Positions 28,629-38,301 of a stretch of 64,000 nt of DNA are shown piece by piece. The stretch covers positions 1-64,000 of the forward strand of contig NZAC01000071.1 of NCBI GenBank assembly GCA_002686085.1. Reading direction: 5' to 3'. This stretch comes from Roseibacillus sp. Its GTDB lineage: Bacteria; Verrucomicrobiota; Verrucomicrobiia; Verrucomicrobiales; Akkermansiaceae. Position numbers and translations under genes: made by a program. Under the pieces are notes generated by a model. The model was not told the DNA's origin and did not search any database. It was given only the letters and a program-made list of their open reading frames with translations. Position 1 is the first letter of the stretch; each line of letters opens with the position of its first letter.

Positions 28629-28845
28629 ACCGCCTCCTTAGAGCGAGGCATCTTCCCGGTCAAGAGACACCCGCGGCCAAGCCTGGAGACCTTTGCCTCA
28701 CGCGACCGAGTGATCCAGACCCATCGAGATTCGAAGAAAACCCTAATTCCCTGCGCTATGACAACACGTAGAAAGAAAACAGACCCGCAAGTGGCACCTA
28801 CAATTGACTTGGTAGGGACGGGAAATTCATGTTCGTATCCATGCC

Positions 28846-31131
28846 GTGATCTTTAATCGCCTTCTTGCGCTGCTCATCCCTCTCGCAATATCCCCGCTGG
28901 TTCCCGCTGAGGACCAGCCGGAGGCAGCTGAGGACGACAAACCAAAAGCAGGCCACTCTCATCAGGGAGAAGCATTTAATCAGGGCCCACGGCACTCCGC
29001 CCTTCCGATTGATGGCACAGGTAATATCTCCTTTCCGATTCGATGTTCATGGGAAGAAGGACAACAGTTTTTCAATCAGGGCATCGGACAGCTACACGGA
29101 TTCTGGTATTACGAGGCTGAGCGGACGTTCCGTCAGATCGCCTCGAAGGATCCCGACTGCGCCATGGCCTACTGGGGGATGGCCATGGCCAACTGGGAAA
29201 ATGAAAAGCGCGCCAAGGCGTTCATTAAAAGAGCTTCTGAACTTCAGGAGAAGGCCACCGAGCAGAACCAGCGCTACATCCAAGCGCAGGCCAACTACCT
29301 CGATGGCGAACCCAAGGACGCAAAAAAGCGCAAGCAGGAGCTGATCGACGATCTCGAGGGCATTATCCAGGATTACCCGGCGGACATCGAAGCCCGCGCT
29401 ATTCTATGTGTTCGCCTCTGGCAATTCGGACGGAGCGGCCTGCCCATTCATAGCCATCAGGCGGTCGATGCCATTCTCCAGCAGATCTTTGCTGTGAACC
29501 CAATGCATCCGGCCCACCACTACAGAATCCACCTCTGGGACGGCAAGAAAGCCAAGGTCGCTCTCGATTCCGCTGCCAAGCTCGGACACACCGCCCCAGG
29601 AATTGCCCATATGTGGCACATGCCTGGTCACATTTATTCCAAGCTCAAAAGGTGGGATGACTCTGCCTTTGCTCAGGAGGCCTCCGCCAGAACTGACCAT
29701 AACTACATGATCACGCGCCGGGTCCTACCCGATCGCATTCACAACTATGCTCACAACAACGAATGGTTGTGCCGAAACTGGATGACACTTGGACGGGCGC
29801 ACGATGCGCTGGGCATGGCGCAGAGCCTCATTGCCAATCCGAGGCATCCGAAGCTCAATACTCTCAGCCGAGGTGGGCGTAGCGCCAGTTATGGGCGGAG
29901 CAGGATCTTTGAGGTGCTCAGGCGTTATGAACTCTGGGACAAAACACTTGAACTTGCAGACACCCCCTACCTCGCACCGACACCCAAGCGTGAGGAACAA
30001 CTCAAACGCCTCCGCCTTCTCGGACAGGCCCACCTTGGCAAAAAGTCACTGGAAGGACTGCAATCCGTGGACGTGGAGCTCGCCACCCTCCTGAAGACTG
30101 CTCGAGAAGAAGGCGAAAAGGCCAAGACCGAGGCCATGGAGAAAGCTGCCAAGGAGGAGAAGAACGAAAAAGACACGGAAAAGCTTGTTAAGGAGGCCAC
30201 TAAAAAGCCTGAGGAGTGGATCAAGAAGCTAGAGAAAGCCCGGGAGGCTATCGTCTGCTTCTCTGCTTTACTCGAAAACAAAATGGACGAAGCCAAGAAG
30301 CACCTTGGGGCGGTTGAGGATGATAAATACAACCTCGCCAAGCTCCATCTCCGGGCCGGTGACGAGGAGAAGGCCCTCAAGATGAGTGAGGAGGCCCTGA
30401 AACCTGGTGACAACCGCGTTCTACCTCTTCTCGCTCGTATCGAAATTCTGCATGCCACCGGGAAGGAAGAGCAGACCCGCAAGGCCTTTGAATTACTGAA
30501 GCCTATTTCAGCATACCTCGACCTGAAGGCGCCTCCGGTCGCAAGGGTAATGGCGATCGCCGAGGAGCTCGATCTTGGTGACTGGCAGGCAGAGCCTGTA
30601 CTTCGTGATGACATTGGTGTGCGGCCCTCACTCGATTCGCTTGGGCCAGTGGCCTGGACCCCACCACCAGCCTACGATTTCACGCTGCCTGATGGCACGG
30701 GCGGCACGATCTCCCGCAAAGACTACGCTGGAAGGCCAATTATCCTCGTATTCTATCTGGGGTACGGATGCCTGCACTGTGCCGAGCAACTGGAGAAGTT
30801 CGCGAAGAGCGCGAAACTTTTCGAGGAGAATGGTTTTGACGTCCTCGCCGTCAGCACGGACAGCGAAACCGATCTGATTAAATCACGGGAAAAGTGGGAA
30901 AAGGACGGTAACAGTTTCCCCTTTCCGCTGGTTGCAGATCCGGCCTTGAAGGTGTTCCGGCAATGGAACGCCTATGATGACTTTGAGAAGTCACCACTCC
31001 ACGGCACTTTTGTGATCTCACCATCGGGCAAGGTCCTCTGGCAGGACATCAGTTCTGATCCTTTCATGGATTGCGATTTCCTCGTCAAGGAAAGCCAGCG
31101 CCTGCTCCACTTGCATGGACAGGACCTCTAA
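28846..31131 (+). CDS. secreted TPR protein with C-terminal redoxin domain
   Basis: 761 residues from a GTG start. Signal peptide MIFNRLLALLIPLAISPLVPA. A TPR-like alpha-helical body (about 60-560) contains WYYEAERTFRQIASKDPDCAMAYWGMAMANW, then a charged coiled-coil-like part (about 415-480, rich in Glu/Lys), and a C-terminal AhpC/TSA-redoxin domain (about 600-755) with LVFYLGYGCLHCAEQLEKF (Cys642 and Cys645, CxxC) and FVISPSGKVLWQ. The CxxC in this setting fits a thiol-disulfide or peroxiredoxin-like activity in the periplasm. An ATG at 28829 hits a stop, so GTG is used. It is convergent with the metallopeptidase gene. Confidence 0.82.
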   Translation: MIFNRLLALLIPLAISPLVPAEDQPEAAEDDKPKAGHSHQGEAFNQGPRHSALPIDGTGNISFPIRCSWEEGQQFFNQGIGQLHGFWYYEAERTFRQIASKDPDCAMAYWGMAMANWENEKRAKAFIKRASELQEKATEQNQRYIQAQANYLDGEPKDAKKRKQELIDDLEGIIQDYPADIEARAILCVRLWQFGRSGLPIHSHQAVDAILQQIFAVNPMHPAHHYRIHLWDGKKAKVALDSAAKLGHTAPGIAHMWHMPGHIYSKLKRWDDSAFAQEASARTDHNYMITRRVLPDRIHNYAHNNEWLCRNWMTLGRAHDALGMAQSLIANPRHPKLNTLSRGGRSASYGRSRIFEVLRRYELWDKTLELADTPYLAPTPKREEQLKRLRLLGQAHLGKKSLEGLQSVDVELATLLKTAREEGEKAKTEAMEKAAKEEKNEKDTEKLVKEATKKPEEWIKKLEKAREAIVCFSALLENKMDEAKKHLGAVEDDKYNLAKLHLRAGDEEKALKMSEEALKPGDNRVLPLLARIEILHATGKEEQTRKAFELLKPISAYLDLKAPPVARVMAIAEELDLGDWQAEPVLRDDIGVRPSLDSLGPVAWTPPPAYDFTLPDGTGGTISRKDYAGRPIILVFYLGYGCLHCAEQLEKFAKSAKLFEENGFDVLAVSTDSETDLIKSREKWEKDGNSFPFPLVADPALKVFRQWNAYDDFEKSPLHGTFVISPSGKVLWQDISSDPFMDCDFLVKESQRLLHLHGQDL

Positions 31132-31186
31132 GCTTCGTCTAATCCAGAAATTTGGGGAAACGTTTTCCTCTTGAACAGAAACTGGG

Positions 31187-31939
31187 CTACTGAGCTGGCC
31201 CCCAGACCTCCTTGAGCGCGTCGTGCAGATTGGGGTCGTGATTCTTGAGCTCCGCACGGACAAACGGATAAAAATCGTTGTGATAAAAGTAGGCCTCGGT
31301 CCCCTCAGCAAAATACTCCTTATGGTTGGTGGCACCGTAGTGCCTCACAGTTCGGCCCGTGTAGAGAAGAACCCTCTCATATGTTCCCTCCTTCATGGCC
31401 GCATCATAGGAATCCACGATGGGCTTGTAATCGAAACCAAGAATCTGATCGTGATAGGCGTGGGCAAGCTCGTGGAGAACGACCGCCGGGTGCTTGAGCA
31501 ACTGCCCTCGTGAGATCAACGCCTCGGCCTGTGGGATGTGCACCTTCTTATTCAGGCGAGGATCATGCCCGTGTCTTCGCAACCATCCCTCCCCGGGGTG
31601 ATATTGCATCGCTCCAAGGGAGGGATGCTTATGCTCAATCCATATCTCACACGTCTGCAGCCTTTTGAGGACATCGCCCTGAACCAGAAGTGAGATGCGA
31701 TTGAGGTGATCCCCAAGCATCCGCAGACACTTCTTGCCGGTCACCGCATGCTCTCCGGCGAGCAAGGCCGGATCAATATGCACTGTCCAGCCCTCCATAT
31801 TGCGCACTACGGGATCAAACCGGACGCCCTTTTCAGCGACCCTCCTTTGCTCTCTGGGCTTGCGGTCACCCTGAGCAAACACCATCGCGCCGAGTGCCGC
31901 GACGAGGAGGAGTGGAAGGACCAAAGTATTCATTTTCAT
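31187..31939 (-). CDS. secreted zinc metallopeptidase, HExxH (anthrax-toxin-LF-like)
   Basis: 250 residues. Signal peptide MKMNTLVLPLLLVAALGAMVFA. The zinc site is His156-Glu-Leu-Ala-His160 in VVLHELAHAYHD, with a third ligand in EYFAEGTEAYF (Glu208 or Glu212) about 50 residues later, as in the ATLF/lethal-factor fold. The rest (HYHPG-type segments and WLRRHGHDPRL) is unfamiliar. Probably a periplasmic or extracellular protease; target unknown. Start ATG at 31939; a second ATG at 31933 is possible. The next gene upstream is on the same strand. Confidence 0.72.
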   Translation of the reverse strand: MKMNTLVLPLLLVAALGAMVFAQGDRKPREQRRVAEKGVRFDPVVRNMEGWTVHIDPALLAGEHAVTGKKCLRMLGDHLNRISLLVQGDVLKRLQTCEIWIEHKHPSLGAMQYHPGEGWLRRHGHDPRLNKKVHIPQAEALISRGQLLKHPAVVLHELAHAYHDQILGFDYKPIVDSYDAAMKEGTYERVLLYTGRTVRHYGATNHKEYFAEGTEAYFYHNDFYPFVRAELKNHDPNLHDALKEVWGPAQ

Positions 31940-31991
31940 ATCTCCAGACTAGGGCAGAGCGATAGAGGCGCAAGAACCGCGACCAGTAAGT

Positions 31992-32486
31992 TCAATTCAA
32001 CATGCTCCCAGTCCCCGCAGTCAGTTTTCCGAACCTGTCTCTTAAAAGCTGGATCTCCTGCCGTGTGGTATGGCGTTTTGCAGCTCGCCCATGCTCGATC
32101 ACGACCTTAACCCCCAGAGGGTCGACCGTCAGGCTGATGAGACGAAAGACCGGCTCTCGACGCAGACGAAAGAAGCAATGCAGGGGAACATCGGGATGCT
32201 CCGCATTCCACAAGAGATCCGCAGGAGGAAACCCATCAATATCTGCTAGCGCTCTGAGAACCATCCGGATGATTTTTGCGCCATGCCTCCGCTCAAGACG
32301 ACTGGCGGCATATCGACTTAATTTTTCATCAAGAAAGGATAGAGCCGGGCTTTTCCTCGCCTCCGCAATTTCCACAAGAAGGCGCTGCTGATGAACACTC
32401 ATTGCTGCCTGCAGCTGAGCCCTCGTGATCCCTCCCTTTTCAAATAGGGCCACCAGCCGATGAGGGGGAAGCAGTAGTTGCGACAT
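31992..32486 (-). CDS. conserved-looking protein of unknown function, 164 aa
   Basis: 164 residues from ATG 32486. No signal peptide. Segments SQLLLPPHRLVALFEKGGIT and RAQLQAAMSVHQQRLLVEIA look helical, and SPALSFLDEKLSRYAASRLE is amphipathic. A mid part WNAEHPDVPLHCFFRLRREPVFRL precedes a basic C-terminus. I recognise no domain. It might be part of a stress or envelope pathway, but nothing in the sequence says so. It lies 52 bases upstream of the metallopeptidase, in the same direction. Confidence 0.6.
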   Translation of the reverse strand: MSQLLLPPHRLVALFEKGGITRAQLQAAMSVHQQRLLVEIAEARKSPALSFLDEKLSRYAASRLERRHGAKIIRMVLRALADIDGFPPADLLWNAEHPDVPLHCFFRLRREPVFRLISLTVDPLGVKVVIEHGRAAKRHTTRQEIQLLRDRFGKLTAGTGSMLN

Positions 32487-32590
32487 GAATATCTTTTAAA
32501 GCCAGGATTATTGCGGAGGCAGCATATTACGGCTTCTTACTGCCGGCACCTCAAAGTCCCACCCCACCTGATGAACCTTTTCTTCACGAA

Positions 32591-33628
32591 CTATCGACGA
32601 CCAAGACCGAGTTCTTTTCTGCAGTAGGCGATACTTTTTGAGATATCCTCTCTCTGGTCTACGGGTCCTGCCTTTCTGGGCTTTCCGCTCTTAGCCAGAG
32701 CTAGGAACTTATCATACCCCTTCGGCTTACCCTTCGGCCAAGCCTTCCAGAAGTCGTCCTTCTTCACCTGCAACTCACGATTAAACCCGGAGATCGTCTC
32801 GATGTTGACTGCAACATCAGGACAGAGTTCCGCAAAGCGCGCAAAAAAGGCCTTCAGATCGGTATTTCCCTCCCCCATCGCAGTCCATTGGACAGTAACA
32901 CCGTTTTCACTCTCCCACACCGCCGAGTCTCGGAGGCTGGTGGTGAGCACATATTCCCCGATGTTCTCCAATGCCTGAACGGGATCTTCCATCGTCCACA
33001 CAGCGTTGCCAGAATCAAAATTAGCCCCCACAAAATCCGGTCCTGCCTCCTCGATGAGACCACGGAGCTCCAACGTATGCATGTCACCTGCGTGATTCTC
33101 CATCGCGATCTTGATCCCCGAATCCAGACACCGCGTGCGGTTTCTCTTGAGAACCTTCACCGTGTCGGCGATCCGCGCCTCGATTCCTCCTTCCGTCTTA
33201 CGGTCATCCCCAGCTCCCAGAACAACACGAAACGCAGGAGATCCCAGCGCCGCCGCCGCCCTGATACCAAGCTGCAGGTGCTCATCGGCACTCCCCCATG
33301 TATCCCGGAACTTCACCGAGGTGGGGCAGATACTCCAGCTCCCGAGAAGGATCCGTATTCCCGCATCCTCTCCCTGCTTCCGCACATCCTTCAGATACGA
33401 ATCGGTCATCTTTTCGAAGGGCCCGAAGTCCGTAATAAATAGAGTATCACATTTGAGCTCTGCGGCATATTTGATGAGCTCCGGCGCTTTCCATTTCATC
33501 GCCCGGACCGCAAAGTTGTCATAGCCAAGAGCCAGTCTCGATTGTGTCTCACTACTCTCAGCCCATACCCCTTGAGATCCAATGATCGACGAACTTGCTA
33601 CTCCCTTCAAGAATGTGCGTCTGTGCAT
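32591..33628 (-). CDS. exported sugar-phosphate isomerase/epimerase-like TIM-barrel protein
   Basis: 345 residues. The N-terminus MHRRTFLKGVASSSIIGSQG is a Tat-type signal (RRTFLK). The TIM barrel (about 30-290) matches the AP-endonuclease-2/xylose-isomerase-like family: metal-binding acids in IAMENHAGDMHTLE, NFDSGNAVW and TIETISGF-type (VAVNIETISGFNREL). Such proteins act on sugars or cyclitols; the substrate is unknown. The Tat signal fits a folded, metal-bound enzyme exported to the periplasm. It is divergent from the large heme protein (207 bases). Confidence 0.82.
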   Translation of the reverse strand: MHRRTFLKGVASSSIIGSQGVWAESSETQSRLALGYDNFAVRAMKWKAPELIKYAAELKCDTLFITDFGPFEKMTDSYLKDVRKQGEDAGIRILLGSWSICPTSVKFRDTWGSADEHLQLGIRAAAALGSPAFRVVLGAGDDRKTEGGIEARIADTVKVLKRNRTRCLDSGIKIAMENHAGDMHTLELRGLIEEAGPDFVGANFDSGNAVWTMEDPVQALENIGEYVLTTSLRDSAVWESENGVTVQWTAMGEGNTDLKAFFARFAELCPDVAVNIETISGFNRELQVKKDDFWKAWPKGKPKGYDKFLALAKSGKPRKAGPVDQREDISKSIAYCRKELGLGRR

Positions 33629-33835
33629 GCCTCATCCAATGCTAAAACCGGGCTACCGATCAAGCGTGAGGTTGAAAGGGAATTCAAGGAGCCCCGGCCC
33701 ATAACCCTGCTAAGCCGCCTCCCCTGCCTCATCACACATGTCCCGAAAAGCTCTTACTCCCACCATAACCAGCCGCTTAGAGGCCACTTTGGCGATTGAA
33801 AGCTGAGGCCAGCTCGCCCATTAATCTCCTAACCC

Positions 33836-36800
33836 ATGCCATTTCCTGCTGTTTTTTTGTGCCTGCTGGCTGCCGGTTCAGCCCTCGCCCAGCATGATGG
33901 GTGGACGACAACTACTGTTCCGCAGGAAGGTGGATGGAAGGGTGCGAGTGGGTTTGGGTGGTATCGAGCCTACGTCAAGATTCCCCGTGAATGGCAGGGA
34001 AGCCGGCTTCTTCTTGTTGTTGATACCATCAGCGATGTCGATGAAGCGTTCTTCAATGGAGCCAAAGTTGGAGCTAATGGTTCGATGCCTCCTTTGTTCG
34101 GAAAACCTTCAAGCAACATAAGACGTCCATTCGTCATTGAGCCTGACCAGATTCGCTTTGGGAAAGCCAATCTCATCGCATGGCGGGTTTTCAACAAGGA
34201 GGGCAAGGGCGGCATTCTCAAGGGACCGCTCCACCTGACGAGGATCAATGATGCTATAGATCTGACCGGGCAGTGGCTTTTCAGGCGTGGCGATGTACCG
34301 TCCTGGGCGCATTGGGGGAAGAACCCGGAGGCGGAGACCGCCTCGTATCTCAGCCTAGCTGGGGCAGAGCACGCTGGACACCGTGGAGTCATTCCTGCGG
34401 ACAAGGAGTGGCGCTGCCAGTTACTATCCGCGGTCTCTCAACACTTTGATGGGAACAAGAATCCTTATGCCCGGGCCGATGACAAGGGCCAACCTTCTTC
34501 CCACGAGCAGGCCCTCGATTTGTTTGAGACCGGTGCTGGATTGACCGTGGAAACCGTTCTCAGTGAGCCCGAGGTCCGGCAACCTCTCTTCATGGACTTC
34601 GACGAACGCGGGCGGCTCTGGGTCGTACAATATATACAATATCCCAATCCTGCAGGACTCAAAGTCCTCACTTGGGACAAACACCTCCGCAAGGTTTTTG
34701 ACCAAGTGCCTCCCCCTCCGCCATTTACCAGCTCCGCCCATCAGAAATTCGCCGGCCGTGACAAGATCACTATCCATGAAGATACCAATGGCGATGGGAA
34801 ATATGACCTCCATAAGACCTTCCTCGACAAGCTGAACATGGTGACCTCTCTCGCTCATGGAAACAATGGCGTCTGGGTCCTGCACCCTCCCTACCTTCTT
34901 TTTTATCCGGATAGAAACCAAGACGACATCCCTGACAGTGAACCCATTGTGCACCTGTCAGGGTTCAACCTGGAAGACACCCATTCACTCTCCAACAGCC
35001 TGAAGTTCGGCCCTGATGGATGGCTCTATGGATGTACTGGAAGCACGGTGACCGCTCGCGTACGGGTTCATCTCGATGAGACCGCTCCCCGCTATCCTTT
35101 CCTCGGACAGAACATCTGGCGCTACCATCCGACACGACATGACTTTGAGCTATTCGCGGAGGGTGGCTGGAATAACTTCGGGGTCGATTTCGATGCTGTC
35201 GGACGCCTCTACTCCGGCACGAATGGGACTCAGCAGGCTGTCCACTTTGTCCAAGGGGGCTACTACCAGAAGGGGTTTGGCAAGCATGGCCCCCACACGA
35301 ACCCATACAGCTTTGGGCATTTCTTTGGAATGCCTATCAAAGGAGAAAGGATCCGGCTCGTTCATCAATGGATCCACTACAGCAGCGGGGAGATTCCACA
35401 ACTCGAGGGGCGCCTCGTCGGGCCCAATTCACTCGGAAACAAAATTCATGCCCTCCGGATGGAACCCCGCGGCAGCACCTTTACAACCATCGAAGAACAG
35501 AACCCTCTTCGAACCAACGATCAATGGTTTCGCCCAGTCCATTGCGCGGTCGGGCCAGATGGGTCAATCTATGTGGCCGACTTTTACGATGCCCGCATCA
35601 CCCATGTGGACCCGCGGGACAACTGGGATCGGAGCAACGGTAGGATTCACCGTATTCGAGCTAGTGACTCCAAGACCTCCAAGCCTCCTGATCTTGGAAA
35701 ATTATCCTCCACTCAGCTGGTGGATAAGCTCCTCGAGAAAAACCAGTGGGCGCGACGCCACGCGCGCAGACTCCTGCGGACGCGCAGTGCAGAGCCTTCC
35801 CTCGATGAGCTGGGCAGGATCGTGAAAGAGTACAATCCCGATAACGACAGGTCGGAGCAGCAGGCTCTTGAGGCCCTCTGGATTCTCCAAGGGACATCCC
35901 TGCCAAAAACCAATCCCTCCGAAATGAAAGAAATCCTGCTCGCTGCTCTGGGGTCTTCCAGCCCAGACCTGCAACGGTGGGCTATTCGAATCGCTGCTGA
36001 TCACGGGACCCCCCTCGGCCCTGCTCTGGTTGAAATTGCGAGTGGCACGAAGCACGCCGAAGTGATTTCTCAGCTTGCCTCTGCCGCCCGGATTCTGGGA
36101 GATCGATCGCTGATCGAGGCCTTGGCCAGAAGAGGTGAATTTTCTGCCGACCCTTTCATCCCTCTTCAGCTCTGGTGGGCTCTCGAGAGTCTCATCAGCC
36201 ATCACCCCGTTCAAGCGCGGGAGCTGCTCTCCTACTCGGAGTTCTGGGATACTCCCCTCTTCGAGAGCATTCTGAGCGAACGAGTGGGACGGCGATATAT
36301 GGCAGAGCGAAGCCCGGAAAGCCTCAAGATGTGCGCTCAGCTTCTTACGCGCGCTAAGGGATCCAAGCATCTCGGAAGCCTGATCCGTGGAATGGTCCGA
36401 GCCCTTGAAGGAACATCTCTCGATCCAGTTCCTCCAGAACTTGACGCTGCACTAGCGTATCTCTGGAAGAATGGAGACGTCTCAGGAGAGGTCATTCAAC
36501 TCTCCCTGAGGCTGAGGAGCCCGCAGGCCCTCGCAGCCGCACGCCCCCTCCTGAAGGCCACTTCGACACCTCTTTCTCAGCGTCTCGATTTAATAAAGGC
36601 TCTGGGGGAGCTGGCTGATGCACCCTCCGAGGAGATCTTTCTAGCGTTAGTCCGGAACGAAAAAATGGAGCCTGCCATACGGCTGGCCGCTCTCACTGGG
36701 CTGAGAAGGTATTCCGGGGAGAACATTCCTTCCACTCTCCTGAGCCTTTATCCCCGCCTACAAGGCGATCTCCGCCAGGTGTCCCAGTCACTACTTGCCA

Positions 36801-37441
36801 GTAGGCCCGAATGGGCCCACCAGCTCCTCTTGGCCGTAAAGGACGGCATTATCGACAAGGCCTCTATCAGCCAGGCAAATATCCTGTTGATGAACCACTA
36901 TGAGGATAGCGAGATTAAGAGCCTCCTCACTCAGCACCTCCGTCCTTCTCCACGCTCGAACAAAGAGAAGGCTGAGCGGATCACAGAGATCAAGGCGCTT
37001 CTCTCCGCAGAGAAGCCAATAGGGAACCCGTCTGACGGATATACCGTTTTTGCGCAGCAGTGTGCCGCCTGCCACAGATTCAAGGATCAGGGACGGGATA
37101 TTGGACCAGACCTAACAGGCTACGAGATGAAAAATCTCGATTATCTAGTGCCCGCCATCATCGACCCCAACCTCGGCATCAGGGAAGGCTTTGAACTTTC
37201 CACAATTACCCTGCGCCCAGCCGGAAACGCGACCTCTGCAATTCTAACTGGATTCATTACAGATACGAATGATCTCACCGTTACTATCAAGGACCTTTCA
37301 GGGATCAGCACTGTGATCGCCCGCAAAGATCTCTCTCAGCTGACCAGAGCACCGGTCTCTGTCATGCCCGATGGGCTACTGGACCTATTAAACGCCCAGC
37401 AGATTCGTGATCTGGTCGCCTATCTTCAATCCAAGAGCTGA
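33836..37441 (+). CDS. secreted PVC-type dehydrogenase with jelly-roll N-terminus and heme domain
   Basis: 1201 residues. Signal peptide MPFPAVFLCLLAAGSALA. A carbohydrate-binding/jelly-roll-like part (about 25-150: YRAYVKIPREWQGSRLLLVV, DEAFFNGAKVG) precedes the propeller (about 240-640) with calcium-like loops DTNGDGKYD and segment FGPDGWLYGCTG, then a HEAT-repeat region (about 650-1040), and the PVC heme domain with CAACH at 1076-1080 ending RDLVAYLQSKS. It matches the same family as 3012-5963, but has an added N-terminal sugar-binding module and lacks LamG. Role by family: periplasmic sugar or alcohol oxidation coupled to a c-type heme. Confidence 0.88.
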   Translation: MPFPAVFLCLLAAGSALAQHDGWTTTTVPQEGGWKGASGFGWYRAYVKIPREWQGSRLLLVVDTISDVDEAFFNGAKVGANGSMPPLFGKPSSNIRRPFVIEPDQIRFGKANLIAWRVFNKEGKGGILKGPLHLTRINDAIDLTGQWLFRRGDVPSWAHWGKNPEAETASYLSLAGAEHAGHRGVIPADKEWRCQLLSAVSQHFDGNKNPYARADDKGQPSSHEQALDLFETGAGLTVETVLSEPEVRQPLFMDFDERGRLWVVQYIQYPNPAGLKVLTWDKHLRKVFDQVPPPPPFTSSAHQKFAGRDKITIHEDTNGDGKYDLHKTFLDKLNMVTSLAHGNNGVWVLHPPYLLFYPDRNQDDIPDSEPIVHLSGFNLEDTHSLSNSLKFGPDGWLYGCTGSTVTARVRVHLDETAPRYPFLGQNIWRYHPTRHDFELFAEGGWNNFGVDFDAVGRLYSGTNGTQQAVHFVQGGYYQKGFGKHGPHTNPYSFGHFFGMPIKGERIRLVHQWIHYSSGEIPQLEGRLVGPNSLGNKIHALRMEPRGSTFTTIEEQNPLRTNDQWFRPVHCAVGPDGSIYVADFYDARITHVDPRDNWDRSNGRIHRIRASDSKTSKPPDLGKLSSTQLVDKLLEKNQWARRHARRLLRTRSAEPSLDELGRIVKEYNPDNDRSEQQALEALWILQGTSLPKTNPSEMKEILLAALGSSSPDLQRWAIRIAADHGTPLGPALVEIASGTKHAEVISQLASAARILGDRSLIEALARRGEFSADPFIPLQLWWALESLISHHPVQARELLSYSEFWDTPLFESILSERVGRRYMAERSPESLKMCAQLLTRAKGSKHLGSLIRGMVRALEGTSLDPVPPELDAALAYLWKNGDVSGEVIQLSLRLRSPQALAAARPLLKATSTPLSQRLDLIKALGELADAPSEEIFLALVRNEKMEPAIRLAALTGLRRYSGENIPSTLLSLYPRLQGDLRQVSQSLLASRPEWAHQLLLAVKDGIIDKASISQANILLMNHYEDSEIKSLLTQHLRPSPRSNKEKAERITEIKALLSAEKPIGNPSDGYTVFAQQCAACHRFKDQGRDIGPDLTGYEMKNLDYLVPAIIDPNLGIREGFELSTITLRPAGNATSAILTGFITDTNDLTVTIKDLSGISTVIARKDLSQLTRAPVSVMPDGLLDLLNAQQIRDLVAYLQSKS

Positions 37442-37481
37442 TTCCGGCGGCCACGAATTCAAGGCTCACTCACAAAAGGGT

Positions 37482-38207
37482 CTAGGGCATAAGAATAAGG
37501 CGGTAGCCCACAACCATGAGAAACGCATCTACGAGCAGGTGGCTGATCCAGCAGCCCAGCACCGTCCCCTGCCGCTGATACATCCACGTCCATATTACGC
37601 CCCCTATTCCAACCAGAAAGGAGAGAAAAAGGGCCAGCGGGAGAGGGAACAGTACGCTCATGAGGACCAGGTGGTGACCCGTGAAAGCCACCGCGGCGAG
37701 AAGGTGGCCAGGCCAGTAGCCAACCATCTTGCGCAGATGCCCATAGACAAACCACCGCCAGTAATACTCCTCCATCGCAGAATGGAGAACCGTAATGAAA
37801 ATAGCCACAATCAGGAACCGCTCTTTCGAGGCAAACCCCAACCCCTTCGCTTTCTCAACAAGATTATGGCTGTTCTCTCTGACGATCTCTCCGACCGGCG
37901 TGAGAACCAGGATCCACCCTGCCAGCACGATACCAAGCCCACTCAAGACCCCTGTGACTACAACCGTTCCCCATGAGGGCCAATGGCCAGATCGGCTTTC
38001 CCTCCGGACGAGGCCCCCAAGTCCTATCAATCCAAAAAAGAAGAGCGGATACACGAGAACCCAGACCTTGGTACCGAACCATGCGCCTCGCCCCGCGTTC
38101 CCATGGGGAAACCAGACAACGTAAATCAACGCACACAGAAGGGGCACAACAAGAGCCGCAGCCATCGCTGGCCAGCTCATTCGGTTGCTTCCGTTCCCTC
38201 CCGGCAT
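37482..38207 (-). CDS. CPBP-family intramembrane metalloprotease (copy 1)
   Basis: 241 residues with about eight hydrophobic helices. The CPBP (Abi/Rce1-like) motifs are AMEEYYWRWFVYG (Glu-Glu plus Arg), AFTGHHLVLMS and WISHLLVDAF. These provide the metal-binding Glu and His residues within the membrane. Known members process prenylated or bacteriocin-related proteins; here the substrate is unknown. The ATG at 38207 (MPGGNGSNRMSWP) fits alignment to the adjacent copy better than the upstream TTG at 38225. Adjacent to its paralogue, with 94 bases between. Confidence 0.85.
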   Translation of the reverse strand: MPGGNGSNRMSWPAMAAALVVPLLCALIYVVWFPHGNAGRGAWFGTKVWVLVYPLFFFGLIGLGGLVRRESRSGHWPSWGTVVVTGVLSGLGIVLAGWILVLTPVGEIVRENSHNLVEKAKGLGFASKERFLIVAIFITVLHSAMEEYYWRWFVYGHLRKMVGYWPGHLLAAVAFTGHHLVLMSVLFPLPLALFLSFLVGIGGVIWTWMYQRQGTVLGCWISHLLVDAFLMVVGYRLILMP

Positions 38208-38301
38208 GCGAGGATGGTAAAGCAACCACCACCGGCCTTGTCCATTACATCCACCGCGACAGGATGTTATTTTCTCCTACGCGTCCCCCACTTGACTATT
38301 C

